From Trinickia soli (GTDB taxonomy: Bacteria; Pseudomonadota; Gammaproteobacteria; Burkholderiales; Burkholderiaceae), in contig NZ_PNYB01000001.1 in the NCBI RefSeq assembly GCF_002879855.1, positions 1 through 64,000 on the forward strand: 64,000 nt of DNA. Reading direction: 5' to 3'. The notes under the pieces are model-generated. The model had not been told where the DNA came from. It saw nothing but the letters and a program-made list of their open reading frames with translations, and did not search any database. A program made the position numbers and the translations under genes. This document shows, piece after piece, positions 51,651 to 59,111 of this stretch (position 1 is the stretch's first letter; each line of letters begins with the position of its first letter).

Positions 51651-52649
51651 GTGACCCTCGAAGCCTATCCTATTGAAATCGGGTTCCCCGATATCGCGCG
51701 ACACGCGCCGGGCAACACTGGCATCGACTACGTGCATACGTTCGATTCGGGTGTGGCCGGTCCACACGTGATGATCAACGCACTGACGCACGGCAACGAA
51801 GTGTGCGGCGCGATCGTCGTCGATGCGTTATTGCGGTTTGGATTGCGTCCGCGCCGTGGCCGCCTCACGTTGTCGTTCGCGAATGTGCAGGCCTATGCGC
51901 GCTTCGATCCCCGCGAGCCGGACAAGTCGCGTTACGTCGACGAAGATTTCAATCGCGTCTGGACTGCGCAAGTGCTTGACGACACGACGCGCCGGTCGGC
52001 GGAGCTCGATCGCGCTCGTGCAATGCGGCCCGTTATCGATACGGTCGATCTGTTGCTCGATCTTCATTCGATGCACGAGCGTAGTGCGCCGCTGATCGTC
52101 TCAGGGCCGCTCGATAAAGGCGTCGCGCTTGCCATACAACTGGGGACGCCTGCCACGGTGATCAGCGACGAAGGGCATCCGCAAGGCCGGCGCATGCGCG
52201 ATTACGCGGGATTCGGCGACCCGGCGAGCGCGAGCAATGCGTTGTTGATCGAGTGCGGTCAGCATTGGGAGCGGCAAGCCGTGGACATTGCGCGCGATTG
52301 CACGGCGCGGTTTCTGCTGATGGCGGGTGTGATCGAAGAGGCGGATGTGCCGCGGGGATGGCTCGCGCCGTTGCCCGAGCGCATGACGGTCGTGCGTGTG
52401 ACGCAGCCTGTCGTGGCGAAGAGCATGGACTTTCGATTTGCCGGGGAATATACCGGCCTCGAAACATTTGCCAAGGCGGGCACCGTGATCGGCTGGTCGG
52501 ATGGCGAACCTGTCGTCACGCCTTACGACGATTGCGTGCTCGTCATGCCGTCGCTGAGGCAGTTGCGGCCTGGTGTAACGGTCGTGCGTCTGGGACGGAT
52601 CGGGGCGCGCATCGATCGCCGCCGAGACGAACGCCAGCCGCGCATCTGA
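51651..52649 (+). CDS. Aspartoacylase / succinylglutamate desuccinylase-family zinc deacylase
   Basis: A 332-residue zinc carboxypeptidase-fold hydrolase. The zinc ligands are in A-L-T-H-G-N-E-V-C-G (H-x2-E) and L-D-L-H-S-M-H-E, and the general-base Glu is probably in L-L-I-E-C-G-Q-H. A C-terminal beta domain follows. The family removes an acyl group from N-acyl amino acids. Start is GTG at 51651 with GGGAG upstream. As last gene of the importer-dehydrogenase operon it probably prepares or finishes the imported substrate. Confidence 0.85.
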   Translation: MTLEAYPIEIGFPDIARHAPGNTGIDYVHTFDSGVAGPHVMINALTHGNEVCGAIVVDALLRFGLRPRRGRLTLSFANVQAYARFDPREPDKSRYVDEDFNRVWTAQVLDDTTRRSAELDRARAMRPVIDTVDLLLDLHSMHERSAPLIVSGPLDKGVALAIQLGTPATVISDEGHPQGRRMRDYAGFGDPASASNALLIECGQHWERQAVDIARDCTARFLLMAGVIEEADVPRGWLAPLPERMTVVRVTQPVVAKSMDFRFAGEYTGLETFAKAGTVIGWSDGEPVVTPYDDCVLVMPSLRQLRPGVTVVRLGRIGARIDRRRDERQPRI

Positions 52650-52740
52650 AGCGCCAGGCATCTGGCGGGTGTTGAGGGAACGCTGTTACGATCGAGCGTT
52701 GCATGCCGACGTGCCGATTCGCTCGTAAAGCAGCGACGAC

Positions 52741-53442
52741 ATGGAAGGCGTCTCTGTCGCAGTGTCCCTCTCACCGGAGCCATTCGCCGTGAATAGCGTA
52801 TCGCCGCAACAAAAACGAATCGACCTGCCACAGTTGATCGGGCACCTGGGGCATCTGCAAGGCGGCGAGCGCCAGCTGATCGCGATTGCAGGCGCACCGG
52901 GAGCCGGTAAGAGCACGTTCGTGCAGTCGTTGTGCGACGGCCTCAACCGCGAGCGGCCAGATTCGGCGTGCGTTCTGGCGATGGATGGCTACCATTTCGA
53001 CGATTGTGTACTCGAGGCGCGTGGCCATCGCGCACGTAAGGGCGCACCCTTTACGTTCGACGTGGGCGGGCTCGAGGCGATGCTCGAGCGCCTCAGCGCC
53101 GATGACGGTAAAGACATTGCGGTACCCGTATTCGATCGCTCGCTCGAAGTCGCCCGAGCAGGCGCATGCATCATTCCTGGATCAGCAAGGCTGATTCTGG
53201 TGGAAGGCAATTATCTGCTGCTGGACGACCCCGCATGGGCGCCGCTTCGGCGCTTCTTCGACGTCACGGTCATGCTCGACGTTCCGCGCGAGGTACTGAT
53301 CGATCGTTTGAATGCGCGATGGCGCGGGTATGGTCTCGACGAGGCGGCCGTGCGTGCCAAGCTGGGCGAGAACGACCTCGTCAATGCGGACCTCGTCTTA
53401 TCGCACAGCGTGGCCGCGCAGTTTGTCGTCGCGAACGGCTGA
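52741..53442 (+). CDS. P-loop kinase of the uridine kinase / phosphoribulokinase family (YggC/FrcK-like)
   Basis: A 233-residue nucleoside-triphosphate-binding protein. Walker A is I-A-G-A-P-G-A-G-K-S-T at about residues 50-60, followed by A-M-D-G-Y-H-F-D-D and R-K-G-A-P-F-T-F-D-V, and V-E-G-N-Y-L-L-L-D-D, the order seen in the YggC/FrcK group of sugar or nucleoside kinases. The phosphate acceptor is unknown. It lies 91 bases after the deacylase gene on the same strand. Confidence 0.8.
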   Translation: MEGVSVAVSLSPEPFAVNSVSPQQKRIDLPQLIGHLGHLQGGERQLIAIAGAPGAGKSTFVQSLCDGLNRERPDSACVLAMDGYHFDDCVLEARGHRARKGAPFTFDVGGLEAMLERLSADDGKDIAVPVFDRSLEVARAGACIIPGSARLILVEGNYLLLDDPAWAPLRRFFDVTVMLDVPREVLIDRLNARWRGYGLDEAAVRAKLGENDLVNADLVLSHSVAAQFVVANG

Positions 53443-53489
53443 TGCGATCGACACCCAGAGGTGGAATCGGCGAATCCAGTTGCTCTCGT

Positions 53490-53906
53490 TCATGCTTTCT
53501 CCTTCGGCGCCTGGATCATCTTCCATCCGTTTCCGGCCGGATCGCGAAAGCCCGCGTCGACACTGCCGTAGCGGTCTATGGGCGCTTGCGTGAACTCGAC
53601 GCCGCGCTCGCGCATTTGCGCGTAGCTCGAGTGACAGTCGGCGACAGACAGCACGAGCGGCGGCATTGCCCCCTTGGCGACCATCGCACGCAAGGTTTGC
53701 GCGGTGGCCTCGTCGTGCATGGGCGGCCCCGGCATGAAAAGCCCGAGTTGAAACGATGGTTGATCGGGATGCTGGACCGTGAGCCAGCGGTAGTTGCCGT
53801 TGCGTACGTCCGTATGGACCTGGAAGCCGAGCTTATCCACGTAGAACGCGAGCGCTTCGTCCTGGTTGTCGACGTACAAGCCCACGACGTTGATGCCTTC
53901 CTTCAT
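53490..53906 (-). CDS. VOC-superfamily (glyoxalase/bleomycin-resistance fold) protein
   Basis: A 138-residue protein of the vicinal-oxygen-chelate fold. It has the repeated beta-alpha-beta-beta-beta pattern starting V-G-L-Y-V-D-N-Q-D-E-A-L-A-F-Y-V-D-K-L-G-F and ending D-P-A-G-N-G-W-K-M. It may be a dioxygenase, lyase or antibiotic-binding protein. Its ATG overlaps the stop of the double AraC regulator (ATGA on the minus strand), so the two are coupled and the regulator probably controls it. Confidence 0.85.
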   Translation of the reverse strand: MKEGINVVGLYVDNQDEALAFYVDKLGFQVHTDVRNGNYRWLTVQHPDQPSFQLGLFMPGPPMHDEATAQTLRAMVAKGAMPPLVLSVADCHSSYAQMRERGVEFTQAPIDRYGSVDAGFRDPAGNGWKMIQAPKEKA

Positions 53907-55378
53907 TGCGCCTCCTTCTCCTTGGTTGATGGCCGCACTGTAGCTTTCGCTTCGCGCCGACGCTTCTCCGAAACTGCGATCGTCAGATCGGGGCGCTCCG
54001 AGGCTTTAAGTACGCAGGCCGGGACGAGCGCGAGAGGTGGCGTGTCGGCCTGCACCGCTTCGCGTAGCTCGCCCGGGCTTCGTCCCGTGACGTCGCGAAA
54101 GATCCGGCCGAACGTGCCGAGGCTTTCCCAGCCGGTGGCGAAAGCGATTTCGGTGATCGGCAGGTCCGTGTCGCGCAGCAGGGTAGTGGCCTGTTCGATG
54201 CGTCGCGTCAGTAAATATCGGTGAGGCGGCAGCCCGAAGGCCCGTTTGAACGAGCGGGCGAAGTGGGCTTCCGATACGCCGCTGATCTGCGCGAGACGCT
54301 TGAGGGGCCAAGCCTCGTGCGAGGCCGCATCGATGCGGTCCTTTGCGCGCAGTAAGCGGCGCAATAGGGCAGGGTCTTGCAGTGCTGCGGCATCGGCCGG
54401 CTCGGAGGTGGGCGCGGCATGCCGTTCGAGGCGTCGTTCGCTGGTAGGTGTGGGCGCTGTCAATATTGATGTCGATGTTGACGTCGATGTTGACGCATAC
54501 CGCGTCGGCGGCACTCCCACCACGCGCGCAAATGCAACGCTGAACGCGCTGGCGGAGCTATAGCCGACGCGTTCGGCTACTTCGGCCACATTCCCTTCTT
54601 TCCGTAGCAGTATGTTCTTGGCCATCGCCATACGCCAGGCCAGCAGGTACTCCATCGGCGCGACGCCTACGGCGCGGCTGAACCGATCGAAGAACGCGGA
54701 CCGTGAAAGGGCAGCCTCGTTCGCCAATTGGGCAACTGTCCACTGGTGCGCCGGTTTTTCGTGCATGCAACGAATCGCGGCTGCCAGCCGTTCATCGGCC
54801 AGCCCGCGCAACAGCCCCTGCGATGCGGCCATTCCCGCCGACGATCGAAGCGCTTCGATGAGCAGCACTTCCAGCAGACGTGTGAGGACCACGTCGCGCG
54901 CGGGCCGCGAGGCGCGCGATTCATCGCCGACCAGTTGCACGAGTGTGGCGAGTCGCTTATCGCCACGAATATGCACAAGCTGGGGCAGAAGCGAAACGAG
55001 CAACGCAGCGTCCGGCGAGCCGAACAGAAAGTGCCCGATTAAAAAGCGAACGTCGGGTACACCGCTCTGCGTGCCGAGCCGGAATTCTCCGTCGCCCAGC
55101 CGGACGGGCGCGGTCACGGTGTCCTTGGACGATGGGGGAGCGATGCTCGACATCGAGCGACCGAACCCGGAAGGGATCAAGACGAAGTCATCGGTTTGCA
55201 GCGTGATCGGTTCGTAGCCGTCGACATCGAGACGGCACGTGCCTTCGAGGATCACGCAGTAAAAGGGCTCCCCCGACTCGGCGCGACGCACGCGCCAGCG
55301 ACCGGCGCCGCCGACGATCTTCGAGAACGAAGCGCTGGGCTGGAGCAGCGTGACGACTTCTGCGAGCGGGTCGACCAT
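53903..55378 (-). CDS. Regulator with two complete AraC DNA-binding domains
   Basis: A 491-residue protein. Residues about 5-190 are a Cupin_6-type effector domain (G-T-C-R-L-D-V-D-G-Y, D-D-F-V-L-I-P-S-G). A first AraC helix-turn-helix pair lies at about 205-300 (W-T-V-A-Q-L-A-N-E-A-A-L-S-R-S-A-F and A-E-V-A-E-R-V-G-Y-S-S). After a Ser/Thr-repeat linker (about 302-335) comes a second full pair at about 345-445 (W-P-L-K-R-L-A-Q-I-S-G-V-S-E-A-H-F-A-R and T-E-I-A-F-A-T-G-W-E-S). A charged tail closes the protein. Usual members are about 300 residues; this looks like a fusion of a Cupin_6-AraC regulator and a small AraC protein. It is divergent from the SDR gene and coupled to the VOC gene. Confidence 0.88.
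   Translation of the reverse strand: MVDPLAEVVTLLQPSASFSKIVGGAGRWRVRRAESGEPFYCVILEGTCRLDVDGYEPITLQTDDFVLIPSGFGRSMSSIAPPSSKDTVTAPVRLGDGEFRLGTQSGVPDVRFLIGHFLFGSPDAALLVSLLPQLVHIRGDKRLATLVQLVGDESRASRPARDVVLTRLLEVLLIEALRSSAGMAASQGLLRGLADERLAAAIRCMHEKPAHQWTVAQLANEAALSRSAFFDRFSRAVGVAPMEYLLAWRMAMAKNILLRKEGNVAEVAERVGYSSASAFSVAFARVVGVPPTRYASTSTSTSTSILTAPTPTSERRLERHAAPTSEPADAAALQDPALLRRLLRAKDRIDAASHEAWPLKRLAQISGVSEAHFARSFKRAFGLPPHRYLLTRRIEQATTLLRDTDLPITEIAFATGWESLGTFGRIFRDVTGRSPGELREAVQADTPPLALVPACVLKASERPDLTIAVSEKRRREAKATVRPSTKEKEAQ
54458..54493. repeat. Three tandem 12-bp units encoding the inter-domain linker
   Basis: Three 12-bp units close to TGTCGATGTTGA lie head to tail (the first diverged as TGTCAATATTGA). 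On the coding strand they give the alternating Ser-Thr linker between the two AraC domains. The unit is a multiple of three, so copy number can change without breaking the frame. Confidence 0.85.
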
Positions 55379-55481
55379 GGCCGGACTCTTGCGAATGAAA
55401 CTCGGACTTCGGATTGTAGCTAATCCGGCTGCGGGCCACTATCTTCTCCGTACCGCAATGACAGACAGGAGTTCTTTCTCG

Positions 55482-56219
55482 ATGAAGACGATTCTCATCA
55501 CCGGCTGCTCGTCAGGATTCGGCCTGGAGACGGCCCGATATTTTCTCGAACGCGATTGGAACGTGATCGCGACGATGCGCACCCCGAACGAGGATCTGCT
55601 GCCACGCTCCGATCGCCTGCGGGTGCTCGCGCTCGACGTCACGGATCCCGATAGCATCAGTCGGGCGATCGAGGCCGCGGGGCCGCTCGACGTGCTCGTC
55701 AATAACGCGGGGATCGGCCTGCTGAATGCGCTGGAAGGCATGTCGATGGACGCCGTACGCGAAATCTTCGACACCAACACGTTCGGCACGATGGCGATGA
55801 CGCAGGCCGTGCTTCCGCAATTCCGGCAACGCCGGGCAGGTGTGGTAGTCAATGTCACATCGACCGTGACGCTGAAATGGCTGCCGCTGCTTTCGGTCTA
55901 CACGGCGAGCAAGGTGGCGGTCAACGCGTTTACGGAAACGCTCGCGCTGGAACTCGAACAGTTCGACGTGAGCGTACGCGTCGTCTTGCCCGGGCGAGCG
56001 CCCGAAACGCGCTTCAGCGAGAGTGCGCGGGCGCGGATGCCGCGCGAATTTCCCGAGCCTTATAGCGACCTGGCGCAACGTGTGTTCGCCGGCTGGGAAC
56101 AGTCGAGCGAACATACGCGATCGATCGATGTTGCGCAGGCGGTGTGGCGTGCGGCGACCGACCCGTCATGTCCGGTCCGCATTGCTGCCGGAGCGGACGC
56201 GATTGCGTTGATGCGATAG
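55482..56219 (+). CDS. Short-chain dehydrogenase/reductase
   Basis: A 245-residue Rossmann-fold oxidoreductase. It has the cofactor motif I-T-G-C-S-S-G-F-G (T-G-x3-G-x-G), N-N-A-G-I-G and the catalytic Ser, Tyr and Lys in N-V-T-S-T-V and S-V-Y-T-A-S-K. The ATG at 55482 with AGGAG 9 bases upstream is preferred to ATG 55458 or the 55350 start. It is divergent from the double AraC regulator across 103 bases, so it is a likely target. Its last 54 bases overlap the 3' end of the convergent TetR gene. Substrate unknown. Confidence 0.88.
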   Translation: MKTILITGCSSGFGLETARYFLERDWNVIATMRTPNEDLLPRSDRLRVLALDVTDPDSISRAIEAAGPLDVLVNNAGIGLLNALEGMSMDAVREIFDTNTFGTMAMTQAVLPQFRQRRAGVVVNVTSTVTLKWLPLLSVYTASKVAVNAFTETLALELEQFDVSVRVVLPGRAPETRFSESARARMPREFPEPYSDLAQRVFAGWEQSSEHTRSIDVAQAVWRAATDPSCPVRIAAGADAIALMR

Positions 56220-56798
56220 CCTCTTCGGAACGAGCGCCTGCGCCAGGTCCTGCAAGAACTGCGCGGGCCCGGCGGCGTGCAGCGCGCGACCGCTGCTCAA
56301 CGCCCCGTCGATGATCGTGCCCATCCGCAACGCGAACAGCTCGGGATCGCCGAGGCCCATGGCCTGCGCGAGTTCGGCAAGCCTGCGACGCAGCTCGCGC
56401 TTGTGCGCCACCGCCACTTTACGCGCGGGATGTTTATCGTCCGCATATTCGGCGGCGATGTTGATCTGCGGGCAGCCGCGGTAGCCGGGGCGCGCGATTC
56501 GTTCGCCGAGCCATTGGAGCTGCGCATCGAGCTCCTCGCGCGGTTTGCCTTTATGCTCGGCGGCGACGGTATCCCAATGCCGCCAGAAGTCTTCGTCCTC
56601 CCGCAACAGGAAGGCTTCGATGAGATCGTCCTTCGTGGCGAAGTAGCGATACAGGCTCGTCTTGGCGACGCCCGACTTCGCTACGATCAGATCAACGCCC
56701 ACCGCACGCGTTCCCTCTCTATAGAAAAGCTCGCTGGCGGTACGCAGGATGCGCTCCCGCGTATCGGGCGCGGGTGCCGCCGGTTCGGCCTTCTTCAT
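56166..56798 (-). CDS. TetR-family transcriptional regulator
   Basis: A 210-residue repressor-type regulator. The N-terminal helix-turn-helix reads R-E-R-I-L-R-T-A-S-E-L-F-Y-R-E-G-T-R-A-V-G-V-D-L-I followed by A-K-T-S-L-Y-R-Y-F-A-T-K-D-D-L-I. The C-terminal ligand domain includes R-G-C-P-Q-I-N-I-A-A-E-Y. GGAGG lies 9 bases before the ATG at 56798. It is divergent from the saccharopine-dehydrogenase-like gene, and three palindromes lie in between, so it almost certainly represses that gene and itself. Confidence 0.9.
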   Translation of the reverse strand: MKKAEPAAPAPDTRERILRTASELFYREGTRAVGVDLIVAKSGVAKTSLYRYFATKDDLIEAFLLREDEDFWRHWDTVAAEHKGKPREELDAQLQWLGERIARPGYRGCPQINIAAEYADDKHPARKVAVAHKRELRRRLAELAQAMGLGDPELFALRMGTIIDGALSSGRALHAAGPAQFLQDLAQALVPKRLSHQRNRVRSGSNADRT

Positions 56799-56870
56799 TG
56801 ACATCACCTCCAACGTGGCGGGTTTCGCCGTCGCACAGGACGCGATGGTACCACCAAAAAACATTGGCGA

Positions 56871-56926
56871 TACAGATCGGTATTAATGGCGCTACAGATC
56901 TGTATTGACGACGCTACAGATCTGTA
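56871..56926. promoter_or_regulatory. Three phased TetR-type operators
   Basis: TACAGATCTGTA, a perfect 12-bp palindrome, occurs at 56893-56904 and 56915-56926. A copy with one substituted base, TACAGATCGGTA, occurs at 56871-56882. The starts are exactly 22 bp apart, so all three lie on the same face of the helix. They are between the TetR gene and its divergent neighbour. Direct binding is inferred. Confidence 0.85.
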
Positions 56927-56933
56927 CTATAAA
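56905..56933 (+). promoter_or_regulatory. Sigma-70 promoter of the saccharopine-dehydrogenase-like gene
   Basis: TTGACG (56905-56910) and TATAAA (56928-56933) are separated by exactly 17 bases. The third operator occupies the spacer and the second abuts the -35, so a bound repressor would exclude RNA polymerase. The start codon is 35 bases downstream. Confidence 0.75.
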
Positions 56934-56967
56934 CTCACCATTGCCACGTGGAGACGAGAGGACGACG

Positions 56968-58011
56968 ATGAACGATCGAATGACGGTTGCGGTTTACGGT
57001 GCTGCGGGACACACGGGGCGGTTTATTGTGGAGGAATTGAAGCGGCGCGGAATCCGCGCAATTCGCATCGGCCGTGACGCCGCGCGCTTGCAGGAGGCGG
57101 GCGTGGACAGTGAGCATTCGGTGTCGCGCGTGGCCGCTATGGACGACGCGGCACAACTCGATGCCGCGCTCCATGGCGCGGATGCTGTGATCAACTGCGC
57201 GGGGCCTTTTCTCGATACGGCTTTGCCGATTGTCGATGCGGCGCTGCGCGCAGGCATTCCGTATCTGGATGTCACGGCGGAACAACCCGCGCTGCAAGCG
57301 CTGATCGACGAACGCGACGCAAGGGCGCTTGCATCTGGCGTGACGCTCTTACCGGCGGCGGCGTTTTACGGCGGGCTTGCCGATCTGCTTGTGACGGCCA
57401 TCGCCGATGAGCGTACGACGATCGAAAGGGTCGACGTCGCTATCGGCCTCGATAGTTGGCATCCGACACGCGGCACGCGAGTGACCGGCGAGCGCAATCG
57501 CGCGAGAAGAGTCGTCCAAAGGGGCGGCAGATTGACGCCGATCCCGCAGCCTGCGCCCGAAGGCGTATGGTCGTTTCCGGAGCCAATGGGCGAGTTGGAT
57601 GTCGTGCTGCTGCCTTTTACTGAAATGCTCACCGTTTCGCGGCATCTTCGCGTCGATACGATGGACTCGTGGCTGGCCGCGATGGCATTGCGCGATATTC
57701 GCGATCCGAACACTCCCCCGCCGCGGGCGAACGACGAGCGAGGCCGATCGGCCCAGCAGTTCGTCGTGGATGTGGTGGTCCAACAAGGCGGGGAGGTGCG
57801 GCGTGCGACCGCCACGGGGCGCGACATTTACGCCGTCAGCGCGCCGATCATCGTCGAAGCTGCCGAGCGCTTGCTAAGCGGCAAGGCGAAGTCGAAGGGC
57901 GGCGTCGTCAGCCTTGGCGGGATCTTCGACGCCACGGACTTCCTGACCGCGCTCGACACGGTGGCAGTGAACTATAACGCTGCAGCGACTGCGGGTATTC
58001 ACCTGCGGTAA
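56968..58011 (+). CDS. Saccharopine dehydrogenase-like NAD(P)-binding protein
   Basis: A 347-residue protein of the saccharopine dehydrogenase-like (Sacchrp_dh_NADP) family. The N-terminal nucleotide motif is V-Y-G-A-A-G-H-T-G-R-F-I, followed by V-I-N-C-A-G-P-F and P-Y-L-D-V-T-A-E-Q. Similar proteins act as trans-acting enoyl reductases or unknown oxidoreductases; true saccharopine dehydrogenase activity is unlikely. GAGAGGA precedes the ATG at 56968. It is single, under the phased operators listed above. Confidence 0.8.
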   Translation: MNDRMTVAVYGAAGHTGRFIVEELKRRGIRAIRIGRDAARLQEAGVDSEHSVSRVAAMDDAAQLDAALHGADAVINCAGPFLDTALPIVDAALRAGIPYLDVTAEQPALQALIDERDARALASGVTLLPAAAFYGGLADLLVTAIADERTTIERVDVAIGLDSWHPTRGTRVTGERNRARRVVQRGGRLTPIPQPAPEGVWSFPEPMGELDVVLLPFTEMLTVSRHLRVDTMDSWLAAMALRDIRDPNTPPPRANDERGRSAQQFVVDVVVQQGGEVRRATATGRDIYAVSAPIIVEAAERLLSGKAKSKGGVVSLGGIFDATDFLTALDTVAVNYNAAATAGIHLR

Positions 58012-58106
58012 TCCGCGAGGAGCATCGCCCACCGCGTAATGATGCAGTGGGTCGGTGTTTATCGTTGTCTCTTCGTCTCAGCGGACGTTTTATGGCGCGC
58101 GTGCCG

Positions 58107-58877
58107 TCAAAGCACGGCAAGCGATGCGTTAGGAATGTCGGTCACGAGCATGTGGCCGGGACGATGCGCGATCGCGAACGGCAGACGCGCCGATTCGATC
58201 GCGCTTTGCGGGGTGACGCCGCATGCCCAGAACACGGGGATTTCGTCCTCGCGAAGGGTCACGGCGTCGCCATAGTCGGGGCGGGACAGATCGGCGATCC
58301 CGATGGCCTTCGGGTTGCCAAGGTGGATGGGAGCGCCATGAACTGACGGGAACCGGCTCGTGACCTGAATGGCGCGGATTGCGTGCGCGCCGCTCATGGG
58401 CCGCATCGAGACGACGAGTTGCCCGCCAAACGGCCCGGCCGGCTCGTTGGGAATATTGGTGCGGAACATTGGGACATTGACGCCTTCGGTAACGTGTCGC
58501 AGCTCGATCTTCTCGTGCGTGAGCATCTGTTCGAACGAGAACGAGCACCCGATCGCGAACGCGACGAGATCGTCATCCCACAATGCGACGATGTTCTCGG
58601 GTTGTTCGGTCAGCACGCCATCGCGGTAGACGTTGTAACCGGGCACGTCGGTGCGCAGGTCGAGATCATCACCGAGTGAAGGAATATTCCATCGGCCGCG
58701 CTCCCCGACACCGAGCAGCGGGCATGCTTTCGGATTTCTGATGCAAAAACGTAGGAAATCCTCGGCGAAGGCGCTCGGGATGACGACGAGATTGGCTTGC
58801 GCGTACTCACCGCACTGGCCGGCGGTCGGCCCTTTGAAGTCTTTACGGCGCACGAGCTGGCGAAAGCGATGCGGCAT
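58107..58877 (-). CDS. YcsI/UPF0317-family putative hydro-lyase (D-glutamate cyclase-like)
   Basis: A 256-residue protein of the DUF1445 family. Typical parts are [41 protein letters not shown] and, near the end, F-W-A-C-G-V-T-P-Q and P-G-H-M-L-V-T-D. The family is annotated as hydro-lyase and includes the mammalian D-glutamate cyclase relatives; the bacterial reaction is not settled. The ATG at 58877 gives the family length. It is divergent from the chemoreceptor-LysR pair, which may control it. Confidence 0.85.
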   Translation of the reverse strand: MPHRFRQLVRRKDFKGPTAGQCGEYAQANLVVIPSAFAEDFLRFCIRNPKACPLLGVGERGRWNIPSLGDDLDLRTDVPGYNVYRDGVLTEQPENIVALWDDDLVAFAIGCSFSFEQMLTHEKIELRHVTEGVNVPMFRTNIPNEPAGPFGGQLVVSMRPMSGAHAIRAIQVTSRFPSVHGAPIHLGNPKAIGIADLSRPDYGDAVTLREDEIPVFWACGVTPQSAIESARLPFAIAHRPGHMLVTDIPNASLAVL

Positions 58878-59009
58878 GACGGCGTTCCGTGAGCAATATG
58901 GCTTGGATACGAGATTAAGTTCGAATTTGATGACGCGCCAGCAAGTTATTCCTTGCGCTGGTGTTAAGGTTTGCTTAACAGAAAGATGCACGTCGGCTTT
59001 TTATTCTGC

Positions 59010-59036
59010 TTAACATTGGCTCGTTGCTGCCGATAT
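59010..59036 (+). promoter_or_regulatory. Sigma-28-like promoter of the sCache chemoreceptor
   Basis: TTAA, 15 bases, then GCCGATAT differs from the FliA consensus at two positions. It lies about 75 bases before the start of the chemoreceptor gene, in the right direction. Confidence 0.65.
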
Positions 59037-59111
59037 AGAAGACGGGGGGCGCGATGTCCTGCATTGACATGCGCGCCATACGAACCGGTTTTATTCATCA
59101 GAAGAATGATC

